DNA of 64,000 nt from Clostridium pascui (GCF_016908015.1 NZ_JAFBDB010000002.1:186001-250000); one strand, 5' to 3'; counted from the first letter of the stretch, positions 51,264-60,099 are shown. Notes: generated from the letters alone by a model not told the origin. Program-made: numbers and translations.

Positions 51264-51290
51264 AAAAACCCTACGGCAAGCATAGGGTTT
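51264..51290 (-). terminator. Terminator of lipoprotein 2 gene
   Basis: AAACCCTA/TAGGGTTT stem, 9-nt loop, followed on the minus strand by five T. It sits 48 bases after the stop at 51338. Confidence 0.75.
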
Positions 51291-51337
51291 AAAGGTAATC
51301 CGAATTAATTGATAAGCTAAGTTCATTATTATATAAA

Positions 51338-51913
51338 CTATTTCTTAACTTCTTGTTTTCCAGTTACGCTGCTCTTGTCATCCATTTTAAATCCAGCTTT
51401 AGCTTCATCATTAGTAAAATATATATTTCCATCAACTTTAGCATCAACTAATTGAAAGTCTTTAGTTGAAACGTAAAGGTCTCCTTTAAAAGTTCCATGC
51501 TGGATACTAGCATTTGGGCTGTTAATAGTTAATTTTGGAGCAGTTAAAGTAAACCTAGCAGTTACATTACGTTTTTCATCTTGAGTATAAAGAGCTATTT
51601 TACGCTGAATTATATCCTTGCCATCTTTATCTTTCTTACCATTTTTATATTCGCCTTCAAGCACTAAATCTTTATCAGTACTTACATCTTTTACTATAGC
51701 AATAATCCAGGTACCATTTGTGCCAATTGCCTTTTGAAAAGCTGCAGCATTATCAACTATCGATGCGGTTGTTACACCATCTGGTTTGCTTCCTTGATTT
51801 TGATTTTGGTTTTGTGTTGTATTTGGTGATTGATTATTAGTATTTTCTCTAGCGCATCCAACAGATAGAGCAAGTGATAGAACTAGTACAGATAATAAAA
51901 CCTTAGTTTTCAT
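51338..51913 (-). CDS. Paralogous lipoprotein 2
   Basis: A 191-residue paralogue of the 50497 and 55657 proteins, with lipobox SVGC (about C19) and an N/Q-rich linker (NNQSPNTTQNQNQNQ) instead of the T/K-rich one. The mature domain is nearly collinear with the others (GTWIIAIVKDVSTDKDLVLEG, KNGKKDKDGKD, RFTLTAPKLTINSP, GTFKGDLYVSTKDFQLVDAKVDG). Linker divergence with domain conservation indicates a folded surface domain under selection. GGAGGATTTCAAATG supplies the start. Confidence 0.8.
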   Translation of the reverse strand: MKTKVLLSVLVLSLALSVGCARENTNNQSPNTTQNQNQNQGSKPDGVTTASIVDNAAAFQKAIGTNGTWIIAIVKDVSTDKDLVLEGEYKNGKKDKDGKDIIQRKIALYTQDEKRNVTARFTLTAPKLTINSPNASIQHGTFKGDLYVSTKDFQLVDAKVDGNIYFTNDEAKAGFKMDDKSSVTGKQEVKK

Positions 51914-52111
51914 TTGAAATCCTCCTTACTACTGCTTATTTTTAATATAAATATATTATTTGCTAAATTGGCAAAAAAACACGTGTTTTTATATTTTTTA
52001 ATCAAAAGTTGCGTTATTATAAAAGGAGATAAGTAATAACTAATATTAGTTGTTGACGGCATCCAAATCATTGAGATTGTAAAATTATGCTTAAAACAAT
52101 AGAATGAAAAG

Positions 52112-52139
52112 AACATGCCACTTGCCACGTGGGTGGCAC
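52112..52139 (-). repeat. REP-like repeat, copy 13 (-)
   Basis: Complete reverse unit (AACATGCCAC, one change) about 45 bases before the start of the 1117-residue kinase gene, in the region divergent to lipoprotein 2. Confidence 0.9.
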
Positions 52140-52185
52140 CTTTGTTATTATTAATATAAAAAAAGGGTAAAGGTGAAGGAGTTTT

Positions 52186-55100
52186 ATGAAAAATATCAAA
52201 ATGTCAAAAATAAAATTGTGTAGCTTGCTTTTAATTACCCTAGGGATATTTATATATATAATTAATGGAAGTTTAAATGTAAGTAATACCAGTAAGCCAA
52301 GTCCTGTGGCTAAAAATGGTGTAATAGATTTAAGAAATTGGGATTTTCAAAGTGATGGAATGACCAAGTTAAATGGAGAGTGGGAGTTTTATAAAAGTCA
52401 ATTTTTAGAACCAAAAGACTTTGAGAATGCACATCTAAAAAAGACCTATGCTTCTATTCCAGGAACTTTGGGGGGAGCTGGATATGGAACTTATAGATTG
52501 AAGATTCTTGTCAGTAGCGATGATTATCTATACTCAGTTAAAATCGATTACATTCAAAATGCATATAAACTTTGGGCTAATAATCGTGAGGTGGTATCTG
52601 TAGGAGAAGTAGGCAAAAATAGAAATGCAATGAAACCAAAATTGATGCCTGAAACAGCTTCTTTTTATACAGAAAATGGAGAAGTATATTTGACCCTTCA
52701 AGTTAGTAACTTTTACGCTAAGTTTGGATTTATAGATACCATATTAATGGGAGAAGCTTCAGAAATAGATGCCTATGAGGAAAAAAAGCAAGCCCTTGAT
52801 TTATTCCTTTTTGGAAGCAGTGTTCTAGCGGCAATTTATAATTTAGCAGTGTTTTTTAAAAGGAAAAAGAATAAAGCGCCTTTATATTTTGCAATAGTTT
52901 GTATTTTAATTGCTATTAGAACAATATTTATAGGAGAAAGATTCGTTATTTCTGTATTTCCTGACTTTAGCTATTTATTTGCAGTAAAGATAATGATTTG
53001 GACTTTTTATTTATATATGCCCTTCATTGTATTGTTTATTAACAAAAATTATGACGGAATACTTTCGGAAAAGGTTGTAAAAGTTTCAAGTTTCTCAGGT
53101 CTTTTATATTTTTTCATAGTGGCTATAAGTCCAACAGAGTATTATATTCAATTAATAGTTCCCTTTGAAGTTTTAGCTTTATCGCTAATATTTTATATGA
53201 TGTTTAAAATATGTAAAGTATATATCAATGCAGAAACCAATGATTATATTACTGTAGTAGGTCTTTTTGCACTATTTATAACAAGAATAAATGACTTTTT
53301 ATATGAGTACAGCATAATTATAACCAATTCATTTGCCCCTTTAGGAGTATTTATCTTTATAGTAGCTAATTATTATGTCTTGGCAGAAAGGCAAGCTAGA
53401 GCTCTTTCAAGATCAGAAGATATAGGAGAAAAGCTTAAATCCCTAAATAATTTAAAAGATGATTTTTTAGCTGTAACATCCCATGAACTTAAAACGCCGC
53501 TAAATGGGATAATTGGTTTATCTGAAAATCTTGCTGAGGGAGCTAACAATTATATGACTGAGGATGAAAAGTATAACTTGTGTTTGATTAAATCAAGTGC
53601 AATAAGACTATCTAACTTAGTTAATGATATTATAGTATTTTCTAAACTTAAAAATAACGAAATAATATTACAAAAGAAGCCGGTAAAAATTAACAAATTA
53701 CTAGAAATGGTAATAAAATTTTGTGAGCTATCAGCAAATAATAAATCTATCCAGTTGGTTAATTTGGTAGATGAAGGAGCGCCCTATGTTGATGGAGATG
53801 AAGATAGAATACAGCAGATTTTTTATAATTTGATTGGGAATGCAATTAAATTCACACATGAGGGGGAAGTAATAGTATCTTACAGCGTAAAAGAAAATTA
53901 TATAGAAGTGTCTATAGAGGACACTGGAATTGGAATACCCAAAGAAGGACTTAATACAATCTTCAATATATATGAACAAGGTAATGGAATTTCTGAAAAG
54001 TATGGGGGTACGGGATTAGGACTTTATATAACAAAGAAATTAGTTAAGCTTCATGGTGGAGATATAAAGGTTAAATCTTCTATAGGGAAAGGGAGTAAGT
54101 TTACATTTAGTTTGCCACTGAGTTCTGCAGAAGAAGTTAATAATACTCATGAGTGCGCCAAAGATATGTTAAAAGAAGTAAATTATGAGCATTTAAATCT
54201 TATATCAAATGATAAGTATAGTGAGTTAAGTGGGAGTTTAACTACTAAGGTTAGTAAAAACTATAAAATACTCATAGTAGATGATGAATATGTGAATCAA
54301 AGAGTACTAGAAGGTTATCTTTCACATCTTAGTGAATATATATTAAAGGCTTCAACAGGAAAACAAGCATTAGAAATTGTGGAAAAAAATGAAGATTTAG
54401 ATTTAGTTATTATTGATATGATGATTCCAGATTTATTAGGTTATGAAATATGCAATATAATTAGAAAGAAGTATTCAATTTTTGAGCTGCCTATACTTAT
54501 TATGACTGCAGATAATAGGCCGGAAAATTTAGTGATATCCTTTGAAAGTGGTGCTAATGATTATCTGAGAAAGCCATTTAATAAATATGAGTTGTTATCA
54601 AGAGTAAATACTTTGCTAACACTAAAGGATTCAGTGGAAGAGGCATTAGTACTTGCAAAGCAGGTAGCGGTAGCTAACGAAAGAATTCAAACACTTAATT
54701 CTGAAAATGATGAAAGTAATAAAAAAGTAGAAGAGCTTATGGAATATGATAAGGTAAAAACGGAATTTTTTTCCAATATGTCTCATGAACTTAAAACTCC
54801 GTTAAATGTTATAAGCAGCACGATACAGCTTCTAAGATCTTTAGATGAATCAAAGAACTTAGCTGATGATAGAATTCAATATTATTTTACTATAATGAAT
54901 CAAAATTCATTAAGGCTCCTTAGATTGATCAATAATATAATTGACACCACAAAGATAAATGGTGGATATTTAAATCTTAATTTAACTAATGATAATATAG
55001 TGTATGTAGTTGAAGAACTGGTGCAATCAGTTGCAGATTTTGTAAAGTCAAAAGGAATAAATATAATCTTTGATACAGAAGTAGAGGATAAGATTATTGC

Positions 55101-55539
55101 ATTTGATGAAGAAAAGATTGAAAGGATTATACTAAATCTTTTATCCAATGCAGTAAAGTTTACAGATGCAAAAGGAAGTATATTCGTTAACATTTATGAT
55201 AAGGGCGATTTTGTAGAAATATCTATAAAAGATACAGGAATAGGTATACCAGAAGATAAGTTAGATTTTATTTTTAAGAGATTTGCTCAAATTGATAAGT
55301 CTATAACTAGAAAAAAAGAAGGAAGTGGTATAGGTCTTGCTCTTGTAAAATCCCTTGTTGAAATACAGGGGGGAACTATTCGTGTAAAAAGTGAACTTGG
55401 GAAGGGCAGTGAGTTTACTATAACTCTTCCTGTGAAGGTAGTGAATGTTGAAGGAACAGAAAATAATATAATAAGTGAAGAATCCTGTGAATCAAAATAT
55501 AAAGAAAAATTGCAAATGGAGTTTTCGGATATATACTAA
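52186..55539 (+). CDS. Hybrid sensor kinase 7TMR-DISM - HK - REC - HK
   Basis: An 1117-residue protein. One N-terminal helix (about 9-27) precedes an extracellular 7TMR-DISM-type carbohydrate-like sensor domain (about 45-195, with LNGEWEFYKSQF and GYGTYRLKI), then seven helices (about 205-400). Kinase 1 has H433 (TSHELKTPLNGIIG) and a full HATPase. A receiver domain has about D744 (IIDMMIPDLLGYEI) and KPFNKYE. A coiled coil leads to kinase 2 with H867 (MSHELKTPLNVI) and HATPase DTGIGIP...GSGIGLALVK. The tail is KLQMEFSDIY. Two complete transmitter modules around one receiver in one chain is unusual. GGTGAAGGAG precedes the ATG. Confidence 0.88.
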   Translation: MKNIKMSKIKLCSLLLITLGIFIYIINGSLNVSNTSKPSPVAKNGVIDLRNWDFQSDGMTKLNGEWEFYKSQFLEPKDFENAHLKKTYASIPGTLGGAGYGTYRLKILVSSDDYLYSVKIDYIQNAYKLWANNREVVSVGEVGKNRNAMKPKLMPETASFYTENGEVYLTLQVSNFYAKFGFIDTILMGEASEIDAYEEKKQALDLFLFGSSVLAAIYNLAVFFKRKKNKAPLYFAIVCILIAIRTIFIGERFVISVFPDFSYLFAVKIMIWTFYLYMPFIVLFINKNYDGILSEKVVKVSSFSGLLYFFIVAISPTEYYIQLIVPFEVLALSLIFYMMFKICKVYINAETNDYITVVGLFALFITRINDFLYEYSIIITNSFAPLGVFIFIVANYYVLAERQARALSRSEDIGEKLKSLNNLKDDFLAVTSHELKTPLNGIIGLSENLAEGANNYMTEDEKYNLCLIKSSAIRLSNLVNDIIVFSKLKNNEIILQKKPVKINKLLEMVIKFCELSANNKSIQLVNLVDEGAPYVDGDEDRIQQIFYNLIGNAIKFTHEGEVIVSYSVKENYIEVSIEDTGIGIPKEGLNTIFNIYEQGNGISEKYGGTGLGLYITKKLVKLHGGDIKVKSSIGKGSKFTFSLPLSSAEEVNNTHECAKDMLKEVNYEHLNLISNDKYSELSGSLTTKVSKNYKILIVDDEYVNQRVLEGYLSHLSEYILKASTGKQALEIVEKNEDLDLVIIDMMIPDLLGYEICNIIRKKYSIFELPILIMTADNRPENLVISFESGANDYLRKPFNKYELLSRVNTLLTLKDSVEEALVLAKQVAVANERIQTLNSENDESNKKVEELMEYDKVKTEFFSNMSHELKTPLNVISSTIQLLRSLDESKNLADDRIQYYFTIMNQNSLRLLRLINNIIDTTKINGGYLNLNLTNDNIVYVVEELVQSVADFVKSKGINIIFDTEVEDKIIAFDEEKIERIILNLLSNAVKFTDAKGSIFVNIYDKGDFVEISIKDTGIGIPEDKLDFIFKRFAQIDKSITRKKEGSGIGLALVKSLVEIQGGTIRVKSELGKGSEFTITLPVKVVNVEGTENNIISEESCESKYKEKLQMEFSDIY

Positions 55540-55545
55540 AATAAA

Positions 55546-55572
55546 GTGCCACCCACATGGCAAGTGGCAAGT
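55546..55572 (+). repeat. REP-like repeat, copy 14 (+)
   Basis: Forward unit (A variant) lacking the last T's of the consensus (ends GGCAAGTG). Seven bases after the hybrid-kinase stop. Confidence 0.9.
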
Positions 55573-55581
55573 GTGAAAAAT

Positions 55582-55628
55582 AGGGATGGCTAACAATTAT
55601 TTATTATTAATAGTTGTTAGCCGTCCCT
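55582..55628. terminator. Long hairpin between convergent kinase and lipoprotein 3 genes
   Basis: AGGGATGGCTAACAAT.. pairs with ..TTGTTAGCCGTCCCT (one G-T pair), about 17-19 bp stem with an AT-rich loop. Belongs to the second repeat family (GGGACGGTTAACAA-like) seen also at 57595 and 63045-63190. Confidence 0.7.
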
Positions 55629-55656
55629 TAAACTATTATGAACTTTATAGTAAAAG

Positions 55657-56280
55657 TTATTTTTTTAATTCTTGCTTTCCAGTTATTTTACTTTTATCAT
55701 CCATTTTAAATGTTGACTTAGCGTCATTATTAGTAAAATATACATTCCCATTAACTGTAGCATCTATTAATTCGAAGTCTTTAGCTGAAACATAAAGGTC
55801 ACCTTTAAAAGTTCCATGTTGAATACTAGCCTTTGGGCTGTTAATAGTAAACTTTGGTGCAGTTAAAGTAAATCTATTAGTCACATTACGATTTTCATCT
55901 TGAGTGTAAAGAGCTACTTTACGTTGAACAATATCTTTACCATCTTTATCTTTCTTACCGTTTTTAAATTCACCATCAAGTACTAAATCTTTATTAATAG
56001 TTAGGTCTTTTACTATAGCAATAATCCAAGTGCCTTTGTTGCTAATTGCCTTTTCAAAAGCAGCGGCATTGTCTACTACAGATGCAGTTGTTACAACGTC
56101 GGTCTTATTTTCCTGAGCCTTGCCTTGATCTTGGGCTTGAAGAGGAGTTTGATATTGAGCTTGAGTGTTAGTTTGATCTTTGGTTGTTCCTGGCACTGGC
56201 GTAGGATTGATATTTCTAGCACATCCGAAAGATAGTATAGTGAACATAAGTAATACGAATGAGATTAATTTTAATTTCAT
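55657..56280 (-). CDS. Paralogous lipoprotein 3
   Basis: A 207-residue member of the same family as the 50497 and 51338 lipoproteins. Signal and lipobox end LSFGC (about C19), with a longer P/T/Q-rich linker (about residues 22-60). The folded domain is collinear: GTWIIAIVKDLTINKDLVLDG, KNGKKDKDGKD, RFTLTAPKFTINSP, GTFKGDLYVSAKDFELIDATVNGNVYF. It is separated from its paralogues by the hybrid kinase gene, so the kinase appears inserted into or flanked by a duplicated lipoprotein locus. GGAGGATTTCAAATG upstream is the same as for lipoprotein 2. Confidence 0.8.
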   Translation of the reverse strand: MKLKLISFVLLMFTILSFGCARNINPTPVPGTTKDQTNTQAQYQTPLQAQDQGKAQENKTDVVTTASVVDNAAAFEKAISNKGTWIIAIVKDLTINKDLVLDGEFKNGKKDKDGKDIVQRKVALYTQDENRNVTNRFTLTAPKFTINSPKASIQHGTFKGDLYVSAKDFELIDATVNGNVYFTNNDAKSTFKMDDKSKITGKQELKK

Positions 56281-56580
56281 TTGAAATCCTCCTTGTCTTT
56301 AAATAATTATTACATTAAATACAGTATTACCTAAAAAATAATAATTAACACATGATTAAAAGCAAGGAAGGTTTAACAGCTATAATTTAAATATAAGCTA
56401 AATTATTTAGAAGTTTAAGATATAAATAGGGGTTTATTGGCTAAAATAAATAATGACGTATAATTAATATAAAATATAGAGGTTAGGAATATTTTCATAT
56501 ATAATAGAGATATTATAAAATTTTAATATAGAATCATAGTAAACATTAAAAATATAATGAGAATTCGGGGTGACAATAAA
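56281..56580. other. Gene-free AT-rich spacer
   Basis: About 300 bases between the divergent lipoprotein 3 and cis-prenyltransferase genes. Very AT-rich, presumably with both promoters, but no convincing paired -35/-10 boxes, hairpin or repeat is seen. Confidence 0.5.
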
Positions 56581-57222
56581 ATGAGATTACCAAACCATAT
56601 TGGAATAATTCCTGATGGTAATAGAAGATGGGCAGTTGCTAATGGAATGCCTAAAGATAAGGGATATGAGATAGGAATTGATCCAGGGCTAGCTACCTTT
56701 AAGTTATGCCAGGAAACTGGAATTAAGGAAATCACATACTATGGATTTACCATAGATAATACAAAAAGGCCAAGTGAACAAAAGAAGGCCTTTACAGATG
56801 CATGCATTGAATCAGTAAATCTAATTACTAAGGAAGATGCAGAAATATTAGTAGTTGGAAATACAGATTCGCCAGCCTTTCCAAAGGAACTAGAATCCTT
56901 CACCACTAGAAGAACCTTTGGTAAGGGAGGAATTAGAGTTAATTTCCTAATAAATTATGGATGGCAATGGGATTTAAATGAGCTAAAAACAGCTGATGCA
57001 TCGAAAAAGAACATTATAAATAATATAAAGTCTCATGATATATCAAGAATAGATCTTATTATACGATGGGGAGGAAGAAGAAGATTAAGCGGACTACTTC
57101 CAGTTCAATCTGTATATTCAGACTTTTATGTAATAGATGACTATTGGCCAGATTTCAAGCCTAATCATTTTTCAGAGGCTCTAGAGTGGTATGATAAACA
57201 AGACGTAACGCTTGGTGGCTAA
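56581..57222 (+). CDS. Short cis-prenyltransferase (undecaprenyl diphosphate synthase family)
   Basis: A 213-residue protein with the signature IPDGNRRWA (catalytic D in region I), ITYYGFTIDNTKRP (region III), and WGGRRRLSGLLPVQSVYSDFYV, which matches the G-G-x-x-R-L-S-x-F/x-W-Q family region V in altered form. Typical UppS has about 240-250 residues and an R-T-S-G-E-x-R element; this one is shorter and has R-W-G-G-R-R-R. It may be a secondary prenyl synthase rather than the housekeeping enzyme. Start 56581 has GGGGTGA seven bases before; the in-frame 56557 start is upstream of that box. Confidence 0.75.
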   Translation: MRLPNHIGIIPDGNRRWAVANGMPKDKGYEIGIDPGLATFKLCQETGIKEITYYGFTIDNTKRPSEQKKAFTDACIESVNLITKEDAEILVVGNTDSPAFPKELESFTTRRTFGKGGIRVNFLINYGWQWDLNELKTADASKKNIINNIKSHDISRIDLIIRWGGRRRLSGLLPVQSVYSDFYVIDDYWPDFKPNHFSEALEWYDKQDVTLGG

Positions 57223-57233
57223 ATAGCAGGAAA

Positions 57234-57294
57234 GTGCCACCCACATGACAAGTGGCAAGTTAATGTAACTTGCCACTTGCCATGTGGGTGGCAC
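57234..57294. repeat. REP inverted pair D (copies 15 and 16)
   Basis: Forward unit 57234-57261 (variant ATGACAAG), 5-nt gap (AATGT), reverse unit 57267-57294. Twelve bases after the prenyltransferase stop, between co-directional genes. Confidence 0.94.
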
Positions 57295-57387
57295 TAATAT
57301 TTCTAATATTTGCATAGATTTATTTAACAAACAAATAATAACTAAGTAGTTGATGAGTTTGCAAAGCACTTAAGAGAGGTGAAAAGT

Positions 57388-57588
57388 ATGAGAAGCATGA
57401 GAAATGATAATCCTAACCATAAGGCTTATACTATAAGAAAAGTTGAAGATAACTTAAGCGGCATGCCACAGCATATAACACAAGGTTCAGATGTAGGCAG
57501 TGAACCATTTCCATTTACAGAGGAAGATAATAAAATGAAAGAACAATATCAGTTTGGTGAGGTCATGGGAAGTAACGAGAAACTTTAA
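57388..57588 (+). CDS. Small hydrophilic protein of unknown function
   Basis: A 66-residue polar protein, MRSMRNDNPNHKAYTIRKVEDNLSGMPQHITQG..., with no membrane segment or cysteine and an acidic C-terminal half. Start 57388 is seven bases after AGAGGTGA; an in-frame GTG at 57379 overlaps that box. No family recognised. Followed by a strong terminator, so it is a monocistronic gene. Confidence 0.65.
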   Translation: MRSMRNDNPNHKAYTIRKVEDNLSGMPQHITQGSDVGSEPFPFTEEDNKMKEQYQFGEVMGSNEKL

Positions 57589-57594
57589 AATGGG

Positions 57595-57641
57595 AACGGT
57601 TAACAACTATTTACTGGATTTAATTGTTGTTAACCGTTTTT
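57595..57641 (+). terminator. Terminator after small protein gene
   Basis: AACGGTTAACAAC pairs perfectly with GTTGTTAACCGTT (13 bp), then five T. The stem matches the second dispersed repeat family (GGGACGGTTAACAA). Confidence 0.85.
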
Positions 57642-57694
57642 ATAATTTATAATTTATATATGTAAAAATAGTGAAGTAGGTAAGGAGAAATAAA

Positions 57695-58099
57695 ATGAGC
57701 ATAAAATCTATACATCATGTATGTATTCAAACAGAAAATTACAAGGAATCATTAAAATTTTATACAGAGATACTAGGTTTTGAAATAGTTCAAGAGACAC
57801 CTAATTTTCATACTAGAGATTTTAATACTTGGATAAAACTAGGATCCTTTATGATTGAGCTTCAAACTGCCAAAAGGGGAGATAAGCTAAGTAAATGGAA
57901 CTCTTTAAATGAAGGAATAGTACATATGTGCTTTTTAGTAGATAACGTTCAAGAAGAATATAACAGAATAAGGAGACTTGGATACAATAGTTTTAAATTA
58001 AAAAATGGCAGTGAAATATACAAAGTTGAAAATGGGTATTTATTTAAGATAAAGGCTCCAGAAGGAACTGAAATAGAAATGAGAGATGAAGAATTATAA
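57695..58099 (+). CDS. VOC-family (lactoylglutathione-lyase-like) protein
   Basis: A 134-residue vicinal-oxygen-chelate protein: SIKSIHHVCIQTENYKESLKFYTEILGFEIV (first metal histidine in HHVCI), IKLGSFMIELQTA (E ligand), GIVHMCFLVDNVQ (H) and FKIKAPEGTEIEMRDE (E near the end). All four canonical ligand positions look filled, unlike the VOC protein at 38335. Substrate unknown. AAGGAGAAATAAA precedes the ATG. Confidence 0.82.
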   Translation: MSIKSIHHVCIQTENYKESLKFYTEILGFEIVQETPNFHTRDFNTWIKLGSFMIELQTAKRGDKLSKWNSLNEGIVHMCFLVDNVQEEYNRIRRLGYNSFKLKNGSEIYKVENGYLFKIKAPEGTEIEMRDEEL

Positions 58100-58100
58100 A

Positions 58101-58161
58101 GTGCCACCCACGTGGCAAGTGGCAAGTTAATATAACTTGCCACTTGCCATGTGGGTGGCAC
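58101..58161. repeat. REP inverted pair E (copies 17 and 18)
   Basis: Forward unit 58101-58128 (G variant), 5-nt gap (AATAT), reverse unit 58134-58161 (T variant on this strand), followed by six T, so it may also terminate the VOC gene. The two arms differ at the variant position. Confidence 0.95.
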
Positions 58162-58219
58162 TTTTTTGATGAATCCCTCATATATTTTAGTGATATGACT
58201 AATTGGAGGGATTTAGTAA

Positions 58220-59428
58220 ATGTATTACCCCTTTAAATTTAGGGAGGTTTACAAGAATTATATTTGGGGTGGAAGAAATCTGGAGTTCTTGGGAAAGGTT
58301 TTGCCAGAAGGAAAGGTTTCCGAAAGCTGGGAAGCTTCTTGCCATGAGGATGGACTTAGTATTATAGGTAATGGAGAGTTTAGTGGAAAAACGCTATATG
58401 AGGTTATAAAGGAAAAGGGTGCAGAAATTTTAGGGGAAGATATATATATAACATATAAGGATAAGTTCCCCATACTCATAAAGTTTATTGATGCTAATGA
58501 CAAGCTTTCTGTTCAAGTGCATCCTGACGATGAATATGCAAAAAAATACGAGAATAATTCCTTAGGTAAAAATGAAATGTGGTATATAATTGCTGCAAAG
58601 CCTGAATCAAAGCTTATATGTGGATTAAGGGATAGTGTAGACAAGGAAAGGTTCAAGAAAGCTTGTGATGAAGAAAGGGTAGAGGAGTGCCTAAATTATA
58701 TAGAAGTAACTAAGGGGGATATAATAAATATACCCTCAGGAACGGTACATGCTATTGGTGAAGGACTTTTAATTGCAGAAATTCAGCAAAGTTCAAATAT
58801 AACTTATAGAATATATGATTATAATAGAAAAGATGCCAATGGAAATGAAAGAGAGCTTCATTTAAATAAGGCACTTGAAGTTATAAATTTTAGTGAAAAA
58901 AGTAATCAATCAGGTAATAAGCAAATCTGCAAAGAAAAATACAAAGGAATGAAACTAACTGAAAATGCCAGCATATCTGTAATAAATTCTCTTGAAGATG
59001 AAGGGAACAAAGAGTTAATCGAAAATGAAAACACTGCTATAACATACATTGCCTTAAACAAATGCTTTTGTGTAAAGCTTTATGAAACGTCCTGTGGATT
59101 TAAAGAAAGCACAAAAGGAGAGAAGTTTCATATATATACTTTTCTTGAGGGTGAAGGTACTATAATTTATAGTGAATCTTATAATAAAATATCTTCACAG
59201 GATGAAAAAACATTATCCCCTGAAAATAAGGAAGGAATGACAAGTAATAAAGCTGAAGAAAGATTTACTAAGGGACAAACGATATTTATACCTGCATCCT
59301 TAGGAGAATATGAATTAAAAGGGAGATTTAAAGCGTTAAATATATATTTGGAAAATGAGCAAAAGTTAAAAATGCAATTGGATTATTTAAGAAAAAGCGG
59401 ATATAATTTAGATGAAATCATCAAATAA
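58220..59428 (+). CDS. manA: Mannose-6-phosphate isomerase, class I
   Basis: A 402-residue cupin enzyme interconverting mannose 6-phosphate and fructose 6-phosphate. YKNYIWGGRNL at the start, then KFIDANDKLSVQVHPDDEYA (zinc ligands Q and H), LGKNEMWYI (E) and IPSGTVHAIGEGLLIAEIQQSSNITYRIYDY (H) complete the metal site. It is about 80 residues longer than Bacillus ManA; the extra sequence is a polar, acidic insert in the second cupin (about 310-360). GGAGGGATTTAGTAA precedes the ATG. Confidence 0.9.
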   Translation: MYYPFKFREVYKNYIWGGRNLEFLGKVLPEGKVSESWEASCHEDGLSIIGNGEFSGKTLYEVIKEKGAEILGEDIYITYKDKFPILIKFIDANDKLSVQVHPDDEYAKKYENNSLGKNEMWYIIAAKPESKLICGLRDSVDKERFKKACDEERVEECLNYIEVTKGDIINIPSGTVHAIGEGLLIAEIQQSSNITYRIYDYNRKDANGNERELHLNKALEVINFSEKSNQSGNKQICKEKYKGMKLTENASISVINSLEDEGNKELIENENTAITYIALNKCFCVKLYETSCGFKESTKGEKFHIYTFLEGEGTIIYSESYNKISSQDEKTLSPENKEGMTSNKAEERFTKGQTIFIPASLGEYELKGRFKALNIYLENEQKLKMQLDYLRKSGYNLDEIIK

Positions 59429-59532
59429 AAATATAAATATCAAAGAATCAATAATAATTGCTTAGGAAATTCGGTTATTGCTGGACTGTAATCTTAGCCA
59501 TTATTTATATTTAAACAAAAGCGGAGGGTATT

Positions 59533-60099
59533 ATGAGTGAGTTTTTTACAAATTCTATGAATATAGCAAAAGAAATATGCAGGTTAAAGATTAAGAATGG
59601 AGACAAGGTGGTGGATGCAACCGTGGGAAAAGGCAGCGATACCTTGTTTCTAGCAAGTCTTGTAGGGGAAGAGGGAGAGGTATACTCTTTTGACATACAA
59701 AGTGAAGCTATACAGGCCACAAAGGAAAAACTTGAAAATAATAATATAAAGACTAAGGTAAATTTAATATTGGATGGGCACGAAAATATAGATAGATATG
59801 TGGAAGGTGGAGTAAAGATAGTTATGTTTAACTTAGGATATCTACCTTCTTTTTCGCATAACATTACCACAAAAGCACACACCACAATTGAAGCGGTACA
59901 AAAGTCGCTGAAACTTTTAGTGCCTAAGGGAGTAGTAATACTTGTAATATACCATGGACATGAAAATGGGAAAGCCGAAAAGGAAGCTTTAGAAAATTAT
60001 ACAAAAACATTAAATCAAAAGGAGTATAATGTGGCGCAATTAGAATTTACAAACCAAATAAATTATCCGCCACAATTACTTATTATAGAAAAAAGATAA
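59533..60099 (+). CDS. MnmM-like tRNA (wobble-uridine) methyltransferase, YtqB family
   Basis: A 188-residue class I SAM methyltransferase. NSMNIAKEICRLKIKNGDKVVDATVGKGSDTLFLASLVG contains motif I (D-A-T-x-G-x-G), VYSFDIQSEAI is motif II, and MFNLGYLPS is the N-x-G-Y-L-P catalytic-type motif of the YtqB/RrmA-like family. The Bacillus member (MnmM) methylates aminomethyl-thiouridine in tRNA; by family this gene probably does the same. GGAGGGTATT precedes the ATG. Confidence 0.83.
   Translation: MSEFFTNSMNIAKEICRLKIKNGDKVVDATVGKGSDTLFLASLVGEEGEVYSFDIQSEAIQATKEKLENNNIKTKVNLILDGHENIDRYVEGGVKIVMFNLGYLPSFSHNITTKAHTTIEAVQKSLKLLVPKGVVILVIYHGHENGKAEKEALENYTKTLNQKEYNVAQLEFTNQINYPPQLLIIEKR

Noticed and set aside
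42931-58161. CRISPR array formed by the 28-bp repeats
   Set aside because: Copies are scattered between genes with both orientations and 5-6 nt gaps in pairs; there are no 30-40 nt spacers in series and no cas genes.
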